In this document: positions 1 through 5,141 of the stretch, in pieces
How positions within the stretch are numbered: position 1 is the first letter of the stretch
Layout: each line of letters begins with the position of its first letter
Source: Halieaceae bacterium
Lineage (GTDB): Bacteria; Pseudomonadota; Gammaproteobacteria; Pseudomonadales; Halieaceae
Assembly: GCA_018666055.1 (NCBI GenBank)
Contig: JABJAS010000244.1
Location: forward strand, 1 to 5,141
DNA: 5,141 bases
Direction of reading: 5' to 3'
Translations under genes and position numbers: made by a program
Notes under the pieces: model-generated
Told to the model about the DNA's origin: nothing
The model's input: only the letters and a program-made list of their open reading frames with translations
Databases searched by the model: none

Positions 1-126
1 CTATTGATACCACTGCTCATTACCCCGCTGCTTCACCGCGAGCATCTCAAAAAGTCAGTTCACTCTAGCATCGTGTCGCAGCAATCAGTACCTCGCAACA
101 AGCATTCGCATGAACTAGGCGAATAA
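1..126 (+). CDS. C-terminal end of a probable membrane protein (5' truncated by window)
   Basis: Frame 1 is open from the first base to a TAA at 124-126, giving 41 residues. It begins with a strongly hydrophobic stretch (LLIPLLITPLL) and then turns into a polar, basic and histidine-rich tail (HREHLKKSVHSS...HELGE). A final transmembrane helix followed by a short cytoplasmic tail is the common ending of MFS and other multi-pass transporters, so a transporter is the most likely identity. The fragment is too short to name a family. An open frame of 41 codons can also arise by chance, so the call rests mainly on the hydrophobic-to-charged pattern and on the tight gene packing of the window. The 240 bp gap after it suggests it is not in the operon that starts at 367. 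Confidence 0.45.
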   Translation, partial: LLIPLLITPLLHREHLKKSVHSSIVSQQSVPRNKHSHELGE

Positions 127-128
127 AC

Positions 129-153
129 CCGGCCTATCTCATCAGGGCGCCGG
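129..153 (+). terminator. Possible transcription terminator hairpin after the upstream gene
   Basis: CCGGC at 129-133 is the reverse complement of GCCGG at 149-153. Inside it, CCT (133-135) can pair with AGG (144-146) as an alternative inner stem. The hairpin starts two bases after the upstream stop codon, where a terminator would be expected. No T-run follows it, so it is not a classical intrinsic terminator and may be chance in GC-rich sequence. Confidence 0.25.
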
Positions 154-284
154 CGGTAGACCCGTGAACGGCACACCCCAAAAGCGCAGCCGATCACGCC
201 TGACTCGCGCAAAACACGCCATTAAAAGATGCCATTCCATTATGCGATAGTGCGCGCTAAGGACTAGATTGATAGTGCGGATCG
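154..284. other. Intergenic stretch with no recognised feature
   Basis: This is the first part of the 240 bp gap between the stop at 126 and the start at 367. No open frame with a plausible ribosome binding site, no tRNA-like fold and no direct repeat was seen. It probably holds only 5' regulatory sequence for the gene at 367, or an undetected small RNA. Confidence 0.4.
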
Positions 285-330
285 TTGCATGATCGTGATG
301 CTAAAGGGACATCATCGTGGTCGGATGCAA
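285..330. promoter_or_regulatory. Imperfect inverted repeat over the candidate promoter; possible operator
   Basis: TTGCAT at 285-290 is mirrored by ATGCAA at 325-330. A second, inner pair, CGTGATG (294-300) and CATCATCG (310-317), is complementary apart from one bulged base, with a 9-base loop between (CTAAAGGGA). The nested dyad ends 36 bp before the ATG at 367 and overlaps the proposed -35 and -10 boxes, which is where a repressor or a dimeric regulator would bind. No regulator gene is visible in the window to match it. It could instead act as an RNA hairpin if transcription starts further upstream. Confidence 0.35.
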
Positions 331-334
331 TACT
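306..334 (+). promoter_or_regulatory. Candidate sigma70-type promoter for the 367-2842 operon
   Basis: GGGACA at 306-311 matches four of six bases of the -35 consensus. It is followed at 17 bp by AATACT (329-334), which matches four of six -10 bases and is preceded by TGC, an extended -10-like element. Transcription would start near 341, leaving a leader of about 25 nt before the ATG at 367. The match is moderate and was found by eye; TACTAA at 331-336 is an alternative -10 with a poorer partner. Confidence 0.35.
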
Positions 335-366
335 AACCACCACCGCGTCACAAAGAGATATCCGGT

Positions 367-1182
367 ATGAGTGAACGATTAATCGCACTCGCCTCAGGGG
401 TCCACGAGGGCAACCCCCCCATTGCCTCGGCCCCCGACATGGTGCATATCGCAGCCGATGCGGGCTATAACGCTGTCGGTCTATGGGTAGCACCAGGAGA
501 AAATTGGCACGCCAACACCAGCGCCGATGTCGCAGCCGCGTTAAATCAGACCGGGATAGTAGCCCTCGATATTGAGGTGATTTGGTTGCAAGCCGATGCC
601 GACCCCGACCCGCTTCATCACGAAATCATTGAGATTGGCGGCGAGATTGGCGCCAAAAATTGTCTCATCGTCAGCTCAGAGCCCGACAGAGAACGCACCA
701 AATGGCTTTATGCAGACCTTTGTGAACGCGCGAGCGCCGCAGGCATGCGCGCCTGCCTCGAATACATGGGCATTACCGAGATCAAAACACTGGACGACGC
801 GCTCGATGTAGTGACCTCCGTCGGTCATCCTGCAGGGGGTATTTTAGTGGATCCTTTTCACCATGAACGTGTCGGTCATGCGCCCGAAAAAATCAGCGAG
901 ATCCCACTCGAATGGCTCAGCTATGCGCAACTTTGTGATATGCCTCACGGCGGAATAATCTCTGACCCAGAGGCTTACTTCACCGATGCGATCGACGGAC
1001 GACTCGCCCCAGGTGAAGGCGCTATTCCGGTCGCCGAAATGGCGCGCGCATTGCCTCACGATTTACCAATTAGCCTTGAGATTCGGTCACTTTTTTATCG
1101 CGAGCGTTACCCCGATCCACGGGAAAGAGCGCAAGCAATTCTCAGTCAAACCCACGCATTTTTTGCGCAACATGGGTTATGA
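367..1182 (+). CDS. Sugar phosphate isomerase/epimerase-like TIM-barrel protein (xylose isomerase-like), possibly dehydratase-type
   Basis: This 271-residue protein has the normal length for a single-domain xylose-isomerase-like (AP endonuclease 2 superfamily) TIM barrel. Visible landmarks are an early barrel motif, DAGYNAVGLW (31-40); LEYMG (131-135) with Glu132; LVDPFHHER (160-168) with Asp162 and His165; QLCDMPH (188-194) with Gln188 and Asp191; RLAPGEG (212-218); and ISLEIRS (235-241) with Glu238. The family binds one divalent metal through acidic and His/Gln residues at the barrel mouth. Glu132, Asp162, Gln188 and Glu238 fit those four places. Sugar epimerases such as D-tagatose 3-epimerase have His at the third place, whereas 3-dehydroshikimate dehydratases (QuiC/DSD type) have Gln, with similar QxxDAP, PGxGE and SLEI motifs. 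The real reaction may therefore be dehydration or lysis of a ring compound; the substrate is unknown. The protein lacks the C-terminal HPPD-like domain of two-domain dehydratases. ATG 367 is preceded by AAGAGA at 353-358, 8 nt upstream. No signal peptide is visible, so it is probably cytosolic. The oxidase gene follows after 58 bp. Confidence 0.85.
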   Translation: MSERLIALASGVHEGNPPIASAPDMVHIAADAGYNAVGLWVAPGENWHANTSADVAAALNQTGIVALDIEVIWLQADADPDPLHHEIIEIGGEIGAKNCLIVSSEPDRERTKWLYADLCERASAAGMRACLEYMGITEIKTLDDALDVVTSVGHPAGGILVDPFHHERVGHAPEKISEIPLEWLSYAQLCDMPHGGIISDPEAYFTDAIDGRLAPGEGAIPVAEMARALPHDLPISLEIRSLFYRERYPDPRERAQAILSQTHAFFAQHGL

Positions 1183-1240
1183 CCCCCTTTAACGCGGCCG
1201 GTGTTGGCGCATCAGATTACGTCTAGACGGAGCACAACCG
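1183..1240 (+). promoter_or_regulatory. Short intergenic spacer with ribosome binding site for the oxidase gene
   Basis: The 58 bp between the TIM-barrel gene and the oxidase gene contains GGAG (1229-1232), eight bases before the ATG at 1241. No terminator-like hairpin with a T-run and no convincing promoter is seen, so co-transcription of the two genes is likely. Confidence 0.5.
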
Positions 1241-2842
1241 ATGAACACCGCCGCTAACCAAACCGCATTACTCCGCGACGCTTTGAGTCAGGCTTTAGGC
1301 CCTAATGCCCTCATCAGCAAGGCCGATACCGCCTTATATGCAACCGACGTCTACTCTGGCGGCACAGCGCCTGGCCTTATCGTGCGACCGGCCACACAGG
1401 AGCAAGTCGCTGATGCCGTCCGGATTAGTACCCAAGCGGGCTGGGCCATCACACAGCGCGGGGGCGGTATGTCCTACACCGGGGGTTACCTACCCGAGCG
1501 ATCAGAGACCGTGATGCTAGACCTCAGCGCACTGAATCGCATCGTATCCATCAATGAGGATGACCTCGTCATTACCGTTGAAGCGGGCGTCACCTGGCAG
1601 CAAATTTGGGAAGCACTGACCCCTCGCGGCCTCCGTCTACCCTTTTTTGGCACCTTTTCTGGCAGCCGCGCCACCGTCGGTGGGGGGCTGTCAAATGGCG
1701 CACTCTTTATGGGAACTGCACGCTACGGCAGTGCGGCTGACATCGTCGTGGGCATAGACCTTGTCGATGGCAGAGGGCGTTACATTCGAACCGGACAAGC
1801 CGCTTTCGACAATGGACGCCCGGGGTTTCGTCAATACGGTCCCGACCTCACCGGGCTATTCGTTCACGACGCGGGAGCCTTGGGTGTCAAAACCCAAGCA
1901 TCGCTCAAAATGATGCCGATGCCTGAAGCAGCAGAATACGGCTCGCTCGCCTTCGCCACACAGCAAGAGGCCATCGAGGCGCTCTCGGCCATCGGTCGCA
2001 GCGGCTACTGTGAAGAAGTGTATTGTTTTGATCCTGCTACCACCCAGCGCTCACTCGACTCAGCAACGCTCATGAAAGACATTGGCCGACTCAGCAACGT
2101 CGTTCGTTCACAACCCACCCTTTTGAAGGGGCTCAAGGAAGGGGTAAAAATGGCCGTTTCCGGACGACGCTTCGTAAAGGGCAATGTTCACACCTTGCAT
2201 TTTGTCTGCGCCGGGCGCTCTGCATCCGGTGTGCACGACAACTTTATTGAGGCAACACGTTTGGCGACACAAGCCGGTGGTGTCGTCATTAGCAACACCA
2301 TCCCCAAAGCGGCTCGAGCCAATCCGTTTGAACCACTCAATGGGATTTTGGGTGCTGATGGGGAGCGCTGGGCTGCGTTAAACGCAAAAGTACCCCATTC
2401 GGACGCAGCGGCACTCATCGCGGCCACTGAGGCGGCGATTGATCCGTATCGAGAACGCATGACTCAGCACGGTGTCACCATGAGCTTTTTATATATCGCT
2501 ATTGCCCAACATATTTTCAGCTACGAACCGGTGCTGCGATGGTTCGACGAGTGGTTACCGATTCATAAAAAGGTGCCAGAGCCCGCCCATCTCGCCACAC
2601 TCAAAGAGCCTGCAGCAAATCCTGAAGCGCGCGCACTGGTCGATGATATTCGCAGTCGGATTGTCGACGTGTTTGCGGAGCATGGTGCGGCCAGCAATCA
2701 AATCGGTAAGACCTACCCAATGTTATCGAGTCTCAACCCTGACAGCCGAAGTGTGTTGATTGCACTGAAGCGCGAACTGGATCCAGAGGGACTGATGAAT
2801 CCCGGGGCACTGGGGGATTTTAATCTGTCCGCACTCGGATGA
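1241..2842 (+). CDS. FAD-linked oxidase/dehydrogenase of the VAO/PCMH family (GlcD-like)
   Basis: The 533-residue protein has the two-part build of the vanillyl-alcohol oxidase/p-cresol methylhydroxylase superfamily. The N-terminal half is an FAD-binding PCMH fold: RPATQEQVADAVRIS (49-63), the pyrophosphate-binding loop RGGGMSYTGG (73-82), TVGGGLSNG (145-153), then ARYGSAADIV (160-169) and GLFVHDAGALGVKT (205-218). The C-terminal half is the substrate cap and ends with the usual LDPEGLMNPGALG (513-525). Members oxidise 2-hydroxy acids, aldonolactones or phenolic side chains, passing electrons to O2, a cytochrome or a quinone. The length lies between glycolate oxidase subunit GlcD and vanillyl-alcohol/eugenol oxidases, and the motifs do not decide between these groups. 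Met77 stands where berberine-bridge-type enzymes carry the histidine that binds flavin covalently, so that linkage is not expected at this position. No signal peptide or iron-sulfur cysteine motif is seen. ATG 1241 has GGAG 8 nt upstream. It probably shares a transcript with the TIM-barrel gene. Confidence 0.88.
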   Translation: MNTAANQTALLRDALSQALGPNALISKADTALYATDVYSGGTAPGLIVRPATQEQVADAVRISTQAGWAITQRGGGMSYTGGYLPERSETVMLDLSALNRIVSINEDDLVITVEAGVTWQQIWEALTPRGLRLPFFGTFSGSRATVGGGLSNGALFMGTARYGSAADIVVGIDLVDGRGRYIRTGQAAFDNGRPGFRQYGPDLTGLFVHDAGALGVKTQASLKMMPMPEAAEYGSLAFATQQEAIEALSAIGRSGYCEEVYCFDPATTQRSLDSATLMKDIGRLSNVVRSQPTLLKGLKEGVKMAVSGRRFVKGNVHTLHFVCAGRSASGVHDNFIEATRLATQAGGVVISNTIPKAARANPFEPLNGILGADGERWAALNAKVPHSDAAALIAATEAAIDPYRERMTQHGVTMSFLYIAIAQHIFSYEPVLRWFDEWLPIHKKVPEPAHLATLKEPAANPEARALVDDIRSRIVDVFAEHGAASNQIGKTYPMLSSLNPDSRSVLIALKRELDPEGLMNPGALGDFNLSALG

Positions 2843-2919
2843 GGATGCAAAGCGGCCAAGCACAAGACCCTGATCCGCTAAGCACTAACCAGACCAATCA
2901 TCGATAAAAGCGCTAGGCG
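2843..2919. other. Convergent intergenic region; weak hairpin only
   Basis: The 77 bp between two convergent stop codons would be expected to hold terminators. AGCGG (2851-2855) can pair with CCGCT (2875-2879) around a 19-base loop. On the - strand, a three-pair CGC-CTA-GCG hairpin, starting right at the leftward stop codon, is followed by a short T-run (CTTTTAT). Neither is a convincing intrinsic terminator. Confidence 0.25.
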
Positions 2920-3672
2920 TCAGTCTCCACCGGCGTGGACTTCAAGAGAAACCAACTCGTATTCCGTCATCATGTATCCCGACACTTGCGCTTTCAATAA
3001 AATGAATTCGTCGTCTGCGCTGACCCAAACCTCATAAGGTGGGTGCTCATTCGTGTCATTGGACCCGAGCGCAGTGCTGTCTCGATGACCGTAGCAAAAA
3101 TGCCAGGCATCAAAAGTACCCGCACCCACCGTGATCGTTTCTTCACCCACGTATTCGATCCGCATGCCAGCATCATGCCAAACCAACGACGGTCCTGTGG
3201 CACCACGATGATCGAGTGAAGTCATCAGAAAACGGTCAAATAAGTGTATCGGTGATGCTTGATGACGATTTATTACGGCGAGATGCCAGGCATCGCCCTG
3301 AATGGGATGGGTGCCGAATATGAGCGGCCGTTGATCGTAGGCTTCGTGCTCAGAGAATCGACCTCGCATAGCTGTCCAGCCCTCGCAATCAGCGCCATGA
3401 TCGCCGAACCAGAACCAGCTACTCCCGGTATTAACATCACCGACTGACAACCTAACAAAGGCATCGGTTGTATCCCAACTTGTATTTTTAGTGAGAGTCA
3501 CATCTCTCAGCACATTGGGCTCGTCATCGATTTCACAGTGGGCGCGCAATGTACGTCGACCATCAGCGTGCACCGTAATGGCAAAATGCTCTCTCCCCCT
3601 TTCCACGCCCTCGCGCCCTGGTTTTCGACTGGTGTAGTGGATGTGACCTCGGATTGTTTTATGGGGACGCAT
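2920..3672 (-). CDS. Conserved-looking hypothetical protein, DUF3108-like beta-rich fold
   Basis: I do not recognise a named function. From the preferred ATG at 3672 it has 250 residues, rich in aromatic residues, His and Asp, with alternating beta-strand patterns and no signal peptide or membrane segment. The C-terminal part reads IEYVGEETITVGAGTFDAWHF (172-192), then PPYEVWVSADDEFILLKAQV (211-230). This 'tail from a VxAGTFxAxxF strand to a WVSxDxxxLLK strand' pattern is typical of DUF3108 and related LolA/lipoprotein-like beta sheets. Earlier landmarks are SSWFWFGDHGADCEGW (84-99) and RPLIFGTHPIQGDAWH (115-130). The start was chosen because ATG 3672 has GAGGT 5 nt upstream; the longer frame begins with TTG at 3717 and would run through sequence needed for the divergent gene. 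The neighbouring catabolic genes suggest a substrate-binding or accessory role, but that is inference. Confidence 0.7.
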   Translation of the reverse strand: MRPHKTIRGHIHYTSRKPGREGVERGREHFAITVHADGRRTLRAHCEIDDEPNVLRDVTLTKNTSWDTTDAFVRLSVGDVNTGSSWFWFGDHGADCEGWTAMRGRFSEHEAYDQRPLIFGTHPIQGDAWHLAVINRHQASPIHLFDRFLMTSLDHRGATGPSLVWHDAGMRIEYVGEETITVGAGTFDAWHFCYGHRDSTALGSNDTNEHPPYEVWVSADDEFILLKAQVSGYMMTEYELVSLEVHAGGD

Positions 3673-3673
3673 G

Positions 3674-3682
3674 GCTGACCTC
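3674..3682 (-). promoter_or_regulatory. Ribosome binding site that decides the start of the leftward hypothetical gene
   Basis: On the - strand the sequence reads GATGAGGTCAGCC directly before ATG 3672. GAGGT is a strong Shine-Dalgarno core with a 5-base spacer. The upstream alternatives, ATG at 3684 and 3690 and TTG at 3717, have no comparable site. Confidence 0.6.
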
Positions 3683-3789
3683 ATCTTCATCTGAAACGCT
3701 TTACCATGGTGCCACAAAGCGCCTATGGTGGTGCGAGTTCCCGCTATCCTAGGGCGTCAGACACTATGACCCATCAAACTCCGCAACAT

Positions 3790-3798
3790 AGGGACAAC
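3790..3798 (+). promoter_or_regulatory. Ribosome binding site that decides the start of the MFS gene
   Basis: AGGG at 3790-3793 lies five bases before ATG 3799. The alternative ATG at 3766 has AGGG (3751-3754) 11 bases upstream, a poor spacing, and the ATG at 3706 has no purine-rich site at all. Confidence 0.55.
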
Positions 3799-5046
3799 AT
3801 GACGCCAACGCAGGCCAATCCGGTTATCTACCCAGGCTGGTGGATTGTCTTGGCGGCTGGGTCGGGGCAGATGTTACAGGGCGGTTTTATATTCTGGAGT
3901 ATGGGACTCTACACCGCTGCCTTTGAGGATGTCTTTGGCGCACCTCGTGCGCAAATCAATCTCATTGAAACCTGTCTCACGGTCTCCACTAATTTACTCT
4001 CTCCCATCGCCGGCATTCTCATCGATCGCTGGTCGGTCCGACACCTGATGATGATAGGACTGACCGCAATGGGCCTCGGCCTGATCGTCCTTAGTCAAGC
4101 AGGGACCCTGCTTCATGTTTGGGCAGTCTGGGCAAGCCTCATTCCTTTGGGGGTGCTCTTAATTGGCGCCATCCCCGGCGCAGCAGTAATCAGTCGCTGG
4201 TTCATTCGCCGGCGAGGCTTAGCCCTTGGACTCGCCGCGACCGGTAGCTCCATCGGCGGCTTTCTCATGCCGCCGCTAATGACCTGGATGTTTCTTGAAT
4301 GGGACTGGCGCACCGCATTGATCGTGGCTGGCTGTGTCTGCTTCGCCTTTATGCCCGTCTTCTATTTTTTATTGCGCAATCACCCTCATGATCTTGGCCT
4401 GTCGGGCGAGCCTAACAGTGAAGCGATGCTAGCAGGTGCGACTCACGCAGACACCACGCAGTGGCAAATCCCGGAACTGTTAAAGAGCAGGCCATTTTGG
4501 CTTCAGATGATTGCCTCTGGATCATTGCTGGCGGTCACGCTAGGGATGCTGGCGAATTTGAGTCTGCATGCCAAAGACCTCGGTGTGACCGGGCAGGCAA
4601 CCGCAGTGCTCTATACCATTATTGCCGCCTGCTCCTTTTGCGGGAAGGCGCTGGCCGGTTACCTAATGGATCGACTGGGCATTCAGCGTTGTGGCTATCT
4701 GATCTGCGCTTTTCTCAGTAGCGGTTTGCTCATTTTGTTTTTATGGCAAAGCTACCCCGGTCTCGTCGCCGGTGCTGTTGTTCTCGGTATTGGTTACGGG
4801 GGTGTGGTGCCGCTATGGACCAGCATGCCCGCCCGGACCTTCGGTGCAGGGAGCGTAGGTCGCGCGCTCGGGGTAATGAATCCACTCCACATTCCCATCA
4901 CGGCCACCAGTGCCCCCCTGGCGGGTTACATTAGTGATACGACCGGCAGCTATGATGGCGTATTCTGGATGTATGGCGGTTGTTGTGCGCTCGCGGCAAT
5001 TGCCCTTACCTTGATGGGATCAGTCATCTCATCCTCTGCTCGATAA
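3799..5046 (+). CDS. MFS transporter, monocarboxylate/OFA-like, 12 predicted transmembrane helices
   Basis: From the preferred ATG at 3799 the protein has 415 residues, a usual length for a 12-helix major facilitator. It starts with PGWWIVLAAGSGQM (12-25), a first helix common in MCT/OFA-like bacterial transporters. The family loop motif between helices 2 and 3 is present as GILIDRWSVR (72-81), with Asp76, Arg77 and Arg81. SRWFIRRRGLALGLA (132-146) is the helix 4-5 loop typical of monocarboxylate-transporter-like proteins. NHPHDLGL (194-201) and LLKSRPFWLQ (227-236) flank the central cytoplasmic loop, and a second loop motif, GYLMDRLGIQR (287-297), lies in the C-terminal half. It should sit in the inner membrane and move an organic acid or other small hydrophobic anion by proton symport; direction and substrate cannot be read. 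The longer frame from 3706 adds 31 polar residues unlike a membrane-protein N-terminus; an ATG at 3766 (426 residues) is the main alternative. It is probably co-transcribed with the flavoprotein gene that begins 11 nt downstream. Confidence 0.88.
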   Translation: MTPTQANPVIYPGWWIVLAAGSGQMLQGGFIFWSMGLYTAAFEDVFGAPRAQINLIETCLTVSTNLLSPIAGILIDRWSVRHLMMIGLTAMGLGLIVLSQAGTLLHVWAVWASLIPLGVLLIGAIPGAAVISRWFIRRRGLALGLAATGSSIGGFLMPPLMTWMFLEWDWRTALIVAGCVCFAFMPVFYFLLRNHPHDLGLSGEPNSEAMLAGATHADTTQWQIPELLKSRPFWLQMIASGSLLAVTLGMLANLSLHAKDLGVTGQATAVLYTIIAACSFCGKALAGYLMDRLGIQRCGYLICAFLSSGLLILFLWQSYPGLVAGAVVLGIGYGGVVPLWTSMPARTFGAGSVGRALGVMNPLHIPITATSAPLAGYISDTTGSYDGVFWMYGGCCALAAIALTLMGSVISSSAR

Positions 5047-5057
5047 AGGCGTTTGAT

Positions 5058-5141
5058 ATGAAAACATCAGCCATCGCCAGCACGCTTGATCAGCATCACG
5101 ATCTGAGTGCTTGCCACCCCAGTCATCAGGTCTTGTTTGAA
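5058..5141 (+). CDS. N-terminus of a probable old-yellow-enzyme/TMADH-like flavin oxidoreductase (3' truncated by window)
   Basis: ATG 5058 opens a frame that runs to the window end (28 residues, starting MKTSAIASTL). AAGG at 5046-5049 lies eight bases upstream, and the start is only 11 nt after the transporter stop, so the two are likely one operon. The residues CHPSHQVLFE (19-28) resemble the conserved opening of trimethylamine-dehydrogenase-like NADH:flavin oxidoreductases, where a 'DPxHDxLFEP' segment precedes the FMN-binding barrel. Family members such as dimethylamine dehydrogenase, 2,4-dienoyl-CoA reductase and BaiCD/BaiH carry FMN, a 4Fe-4S cluster and often FAD, and act on enones or N-methyl groups. 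The resemblance is from memory and covers about ten residues, so the family call is tentative, while the presence of a gene is well supported. Confidence 0.55.
   Translation, partial: MKTSAIASTLDQHHDLSACHPSHQVLFE

Larger units (their letters stand above)
3673..3798. promoter_or_regulatory. Divergent intergenic region between the hypothetical protein and the MFS transporter
   Basis: With the preferred starts, 126 bp separate the two divergent genes, enough for back-to-back promoters and an operator. An 8 bp palindrome, ACCATGGT (3703-3710), and CCTAGG (3748-3753) are present, and CCAC/GTGG at 3712-3715 and 3728-3731 form a short dyad. No pair of -35/-10 boxes with a good spacing was found on either strand, so the promoter positions remain undefined. 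Confidence 0.4.

Noticed and set aside
257..493. Leftward 78-residue open frame across the start of the TIM-barrel gene
   Set aside because: It overlaps the well-supported gene at 367, is rich in Arg, Pro and Cys in a way typical of antisense shadows, and resembles no family.
2188..2460. Leftward 90-residue open frame inside the oxidase gene
   Set aside because: It lies fully within a gene with clear family motifs; its composition is that of an antisense shadow.
2842..2850. GGATGCAA after the oxidase stop, echoing GGATGCAA at 323-330 in the operator-like dyad
   Set aside because: An 8-base match in 5 kb is expected by chance, and the second copy has no mirrored arm.
3706..3798. N-terminal extension of the transporter from ATG 3706
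   Set aside because: The 31 added residues are polar and low in family likeness, have no ribosome binding site, and would overlap the divergent gene's leader. The start at 3799 is preferred, though 3766 cannot be fully excluded.
4461..4934. Two rightward open frames (86 and 63 residues) inside the transporter gene
   Set aside because: They are out-of-frame shadows of the transporter, rich in Arg and Cys, without plausible ribosome binding sites or hydrophobic structure. The transporter frame is intact, so they do not mark a frameshift.
1..5141. Search by eye for CRISPR repeats, tRNAs, insertion-sequence ends, attachment sites and long direct repeats
   Set aside because: None was found; all long stretches are explained by the intact genes listed.

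Overview
The window is bacterial DNA, moderately GC-rich by eye, tightly packed with genes, most preceded by purine-rich ribosome binding sites. Codon use and protein style suggest a proteobacterium. A marine gammaproteobacterium or a sphingomonad-like degrader is my best guess, but nothing here (no rRNA or other marker gene) settles the taxonomy. No mobile element, tRNA, CRISPR array or obvious recent insertion is visible.

Layout. Positions 1-126 hold the last 41 codons of a rightward gene, probably a membrane protein. A 240 bp gap (127-366) follows, with a possible terminator hairpin, a candidate sigma70-type promoter and an inverted repeat over that promoter. Two rightward genes then form a likely operon: a xylose-isomerase-like TIM-barrel enzyme (367-1182) and a VAO/PCMH-fold FAD-linked oxidase or dehydrogenase (1241-2842). 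A leftward gene of unknown function (2920-3672) converges on them. It is divergent from a 12-helix MFS transporter (3799-5046), and the two share an intergenic region of about 126 bp. Eleven bases after the transporter, another gene begins (5058 to the window end). Its 28 visible residues resemble the N-terminus of old-yellow-enzyme/trimethylamine-dehydrogenase-like flavin oxidoreductases.

How the genes may work together. A small-molecule transporter, an FAD-linked oxidase, a probable enone-reducing or demethylating flavoprotein and a metal-dependent TIM-barrel isomerase/lyase form the usual content of a catabolic island for an organic acid, phenolic or hydroaromatic compound. The TIM-barrel protein appears to carry a Glu-Asp-Gln-Glu metal set like that of bacterial 3-dehydroshikimate dehydratases, rather than the Glu-Asp-His-Glu set of sugar epimerases. 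That hints at dehydratase or lyase chemistry on a ring compound, not sugar-phosphate isomerisation. The substrate cannot be read from the sequence, so this pathway view is inference.

The most useful corrections are the start sites of the divergent pair. The longest open frames overlap head to head (3706 on + and 3717 on -), but ribosome binding sites support internal starts at 3799 and 3672, which leave room for a shared regulatory region.
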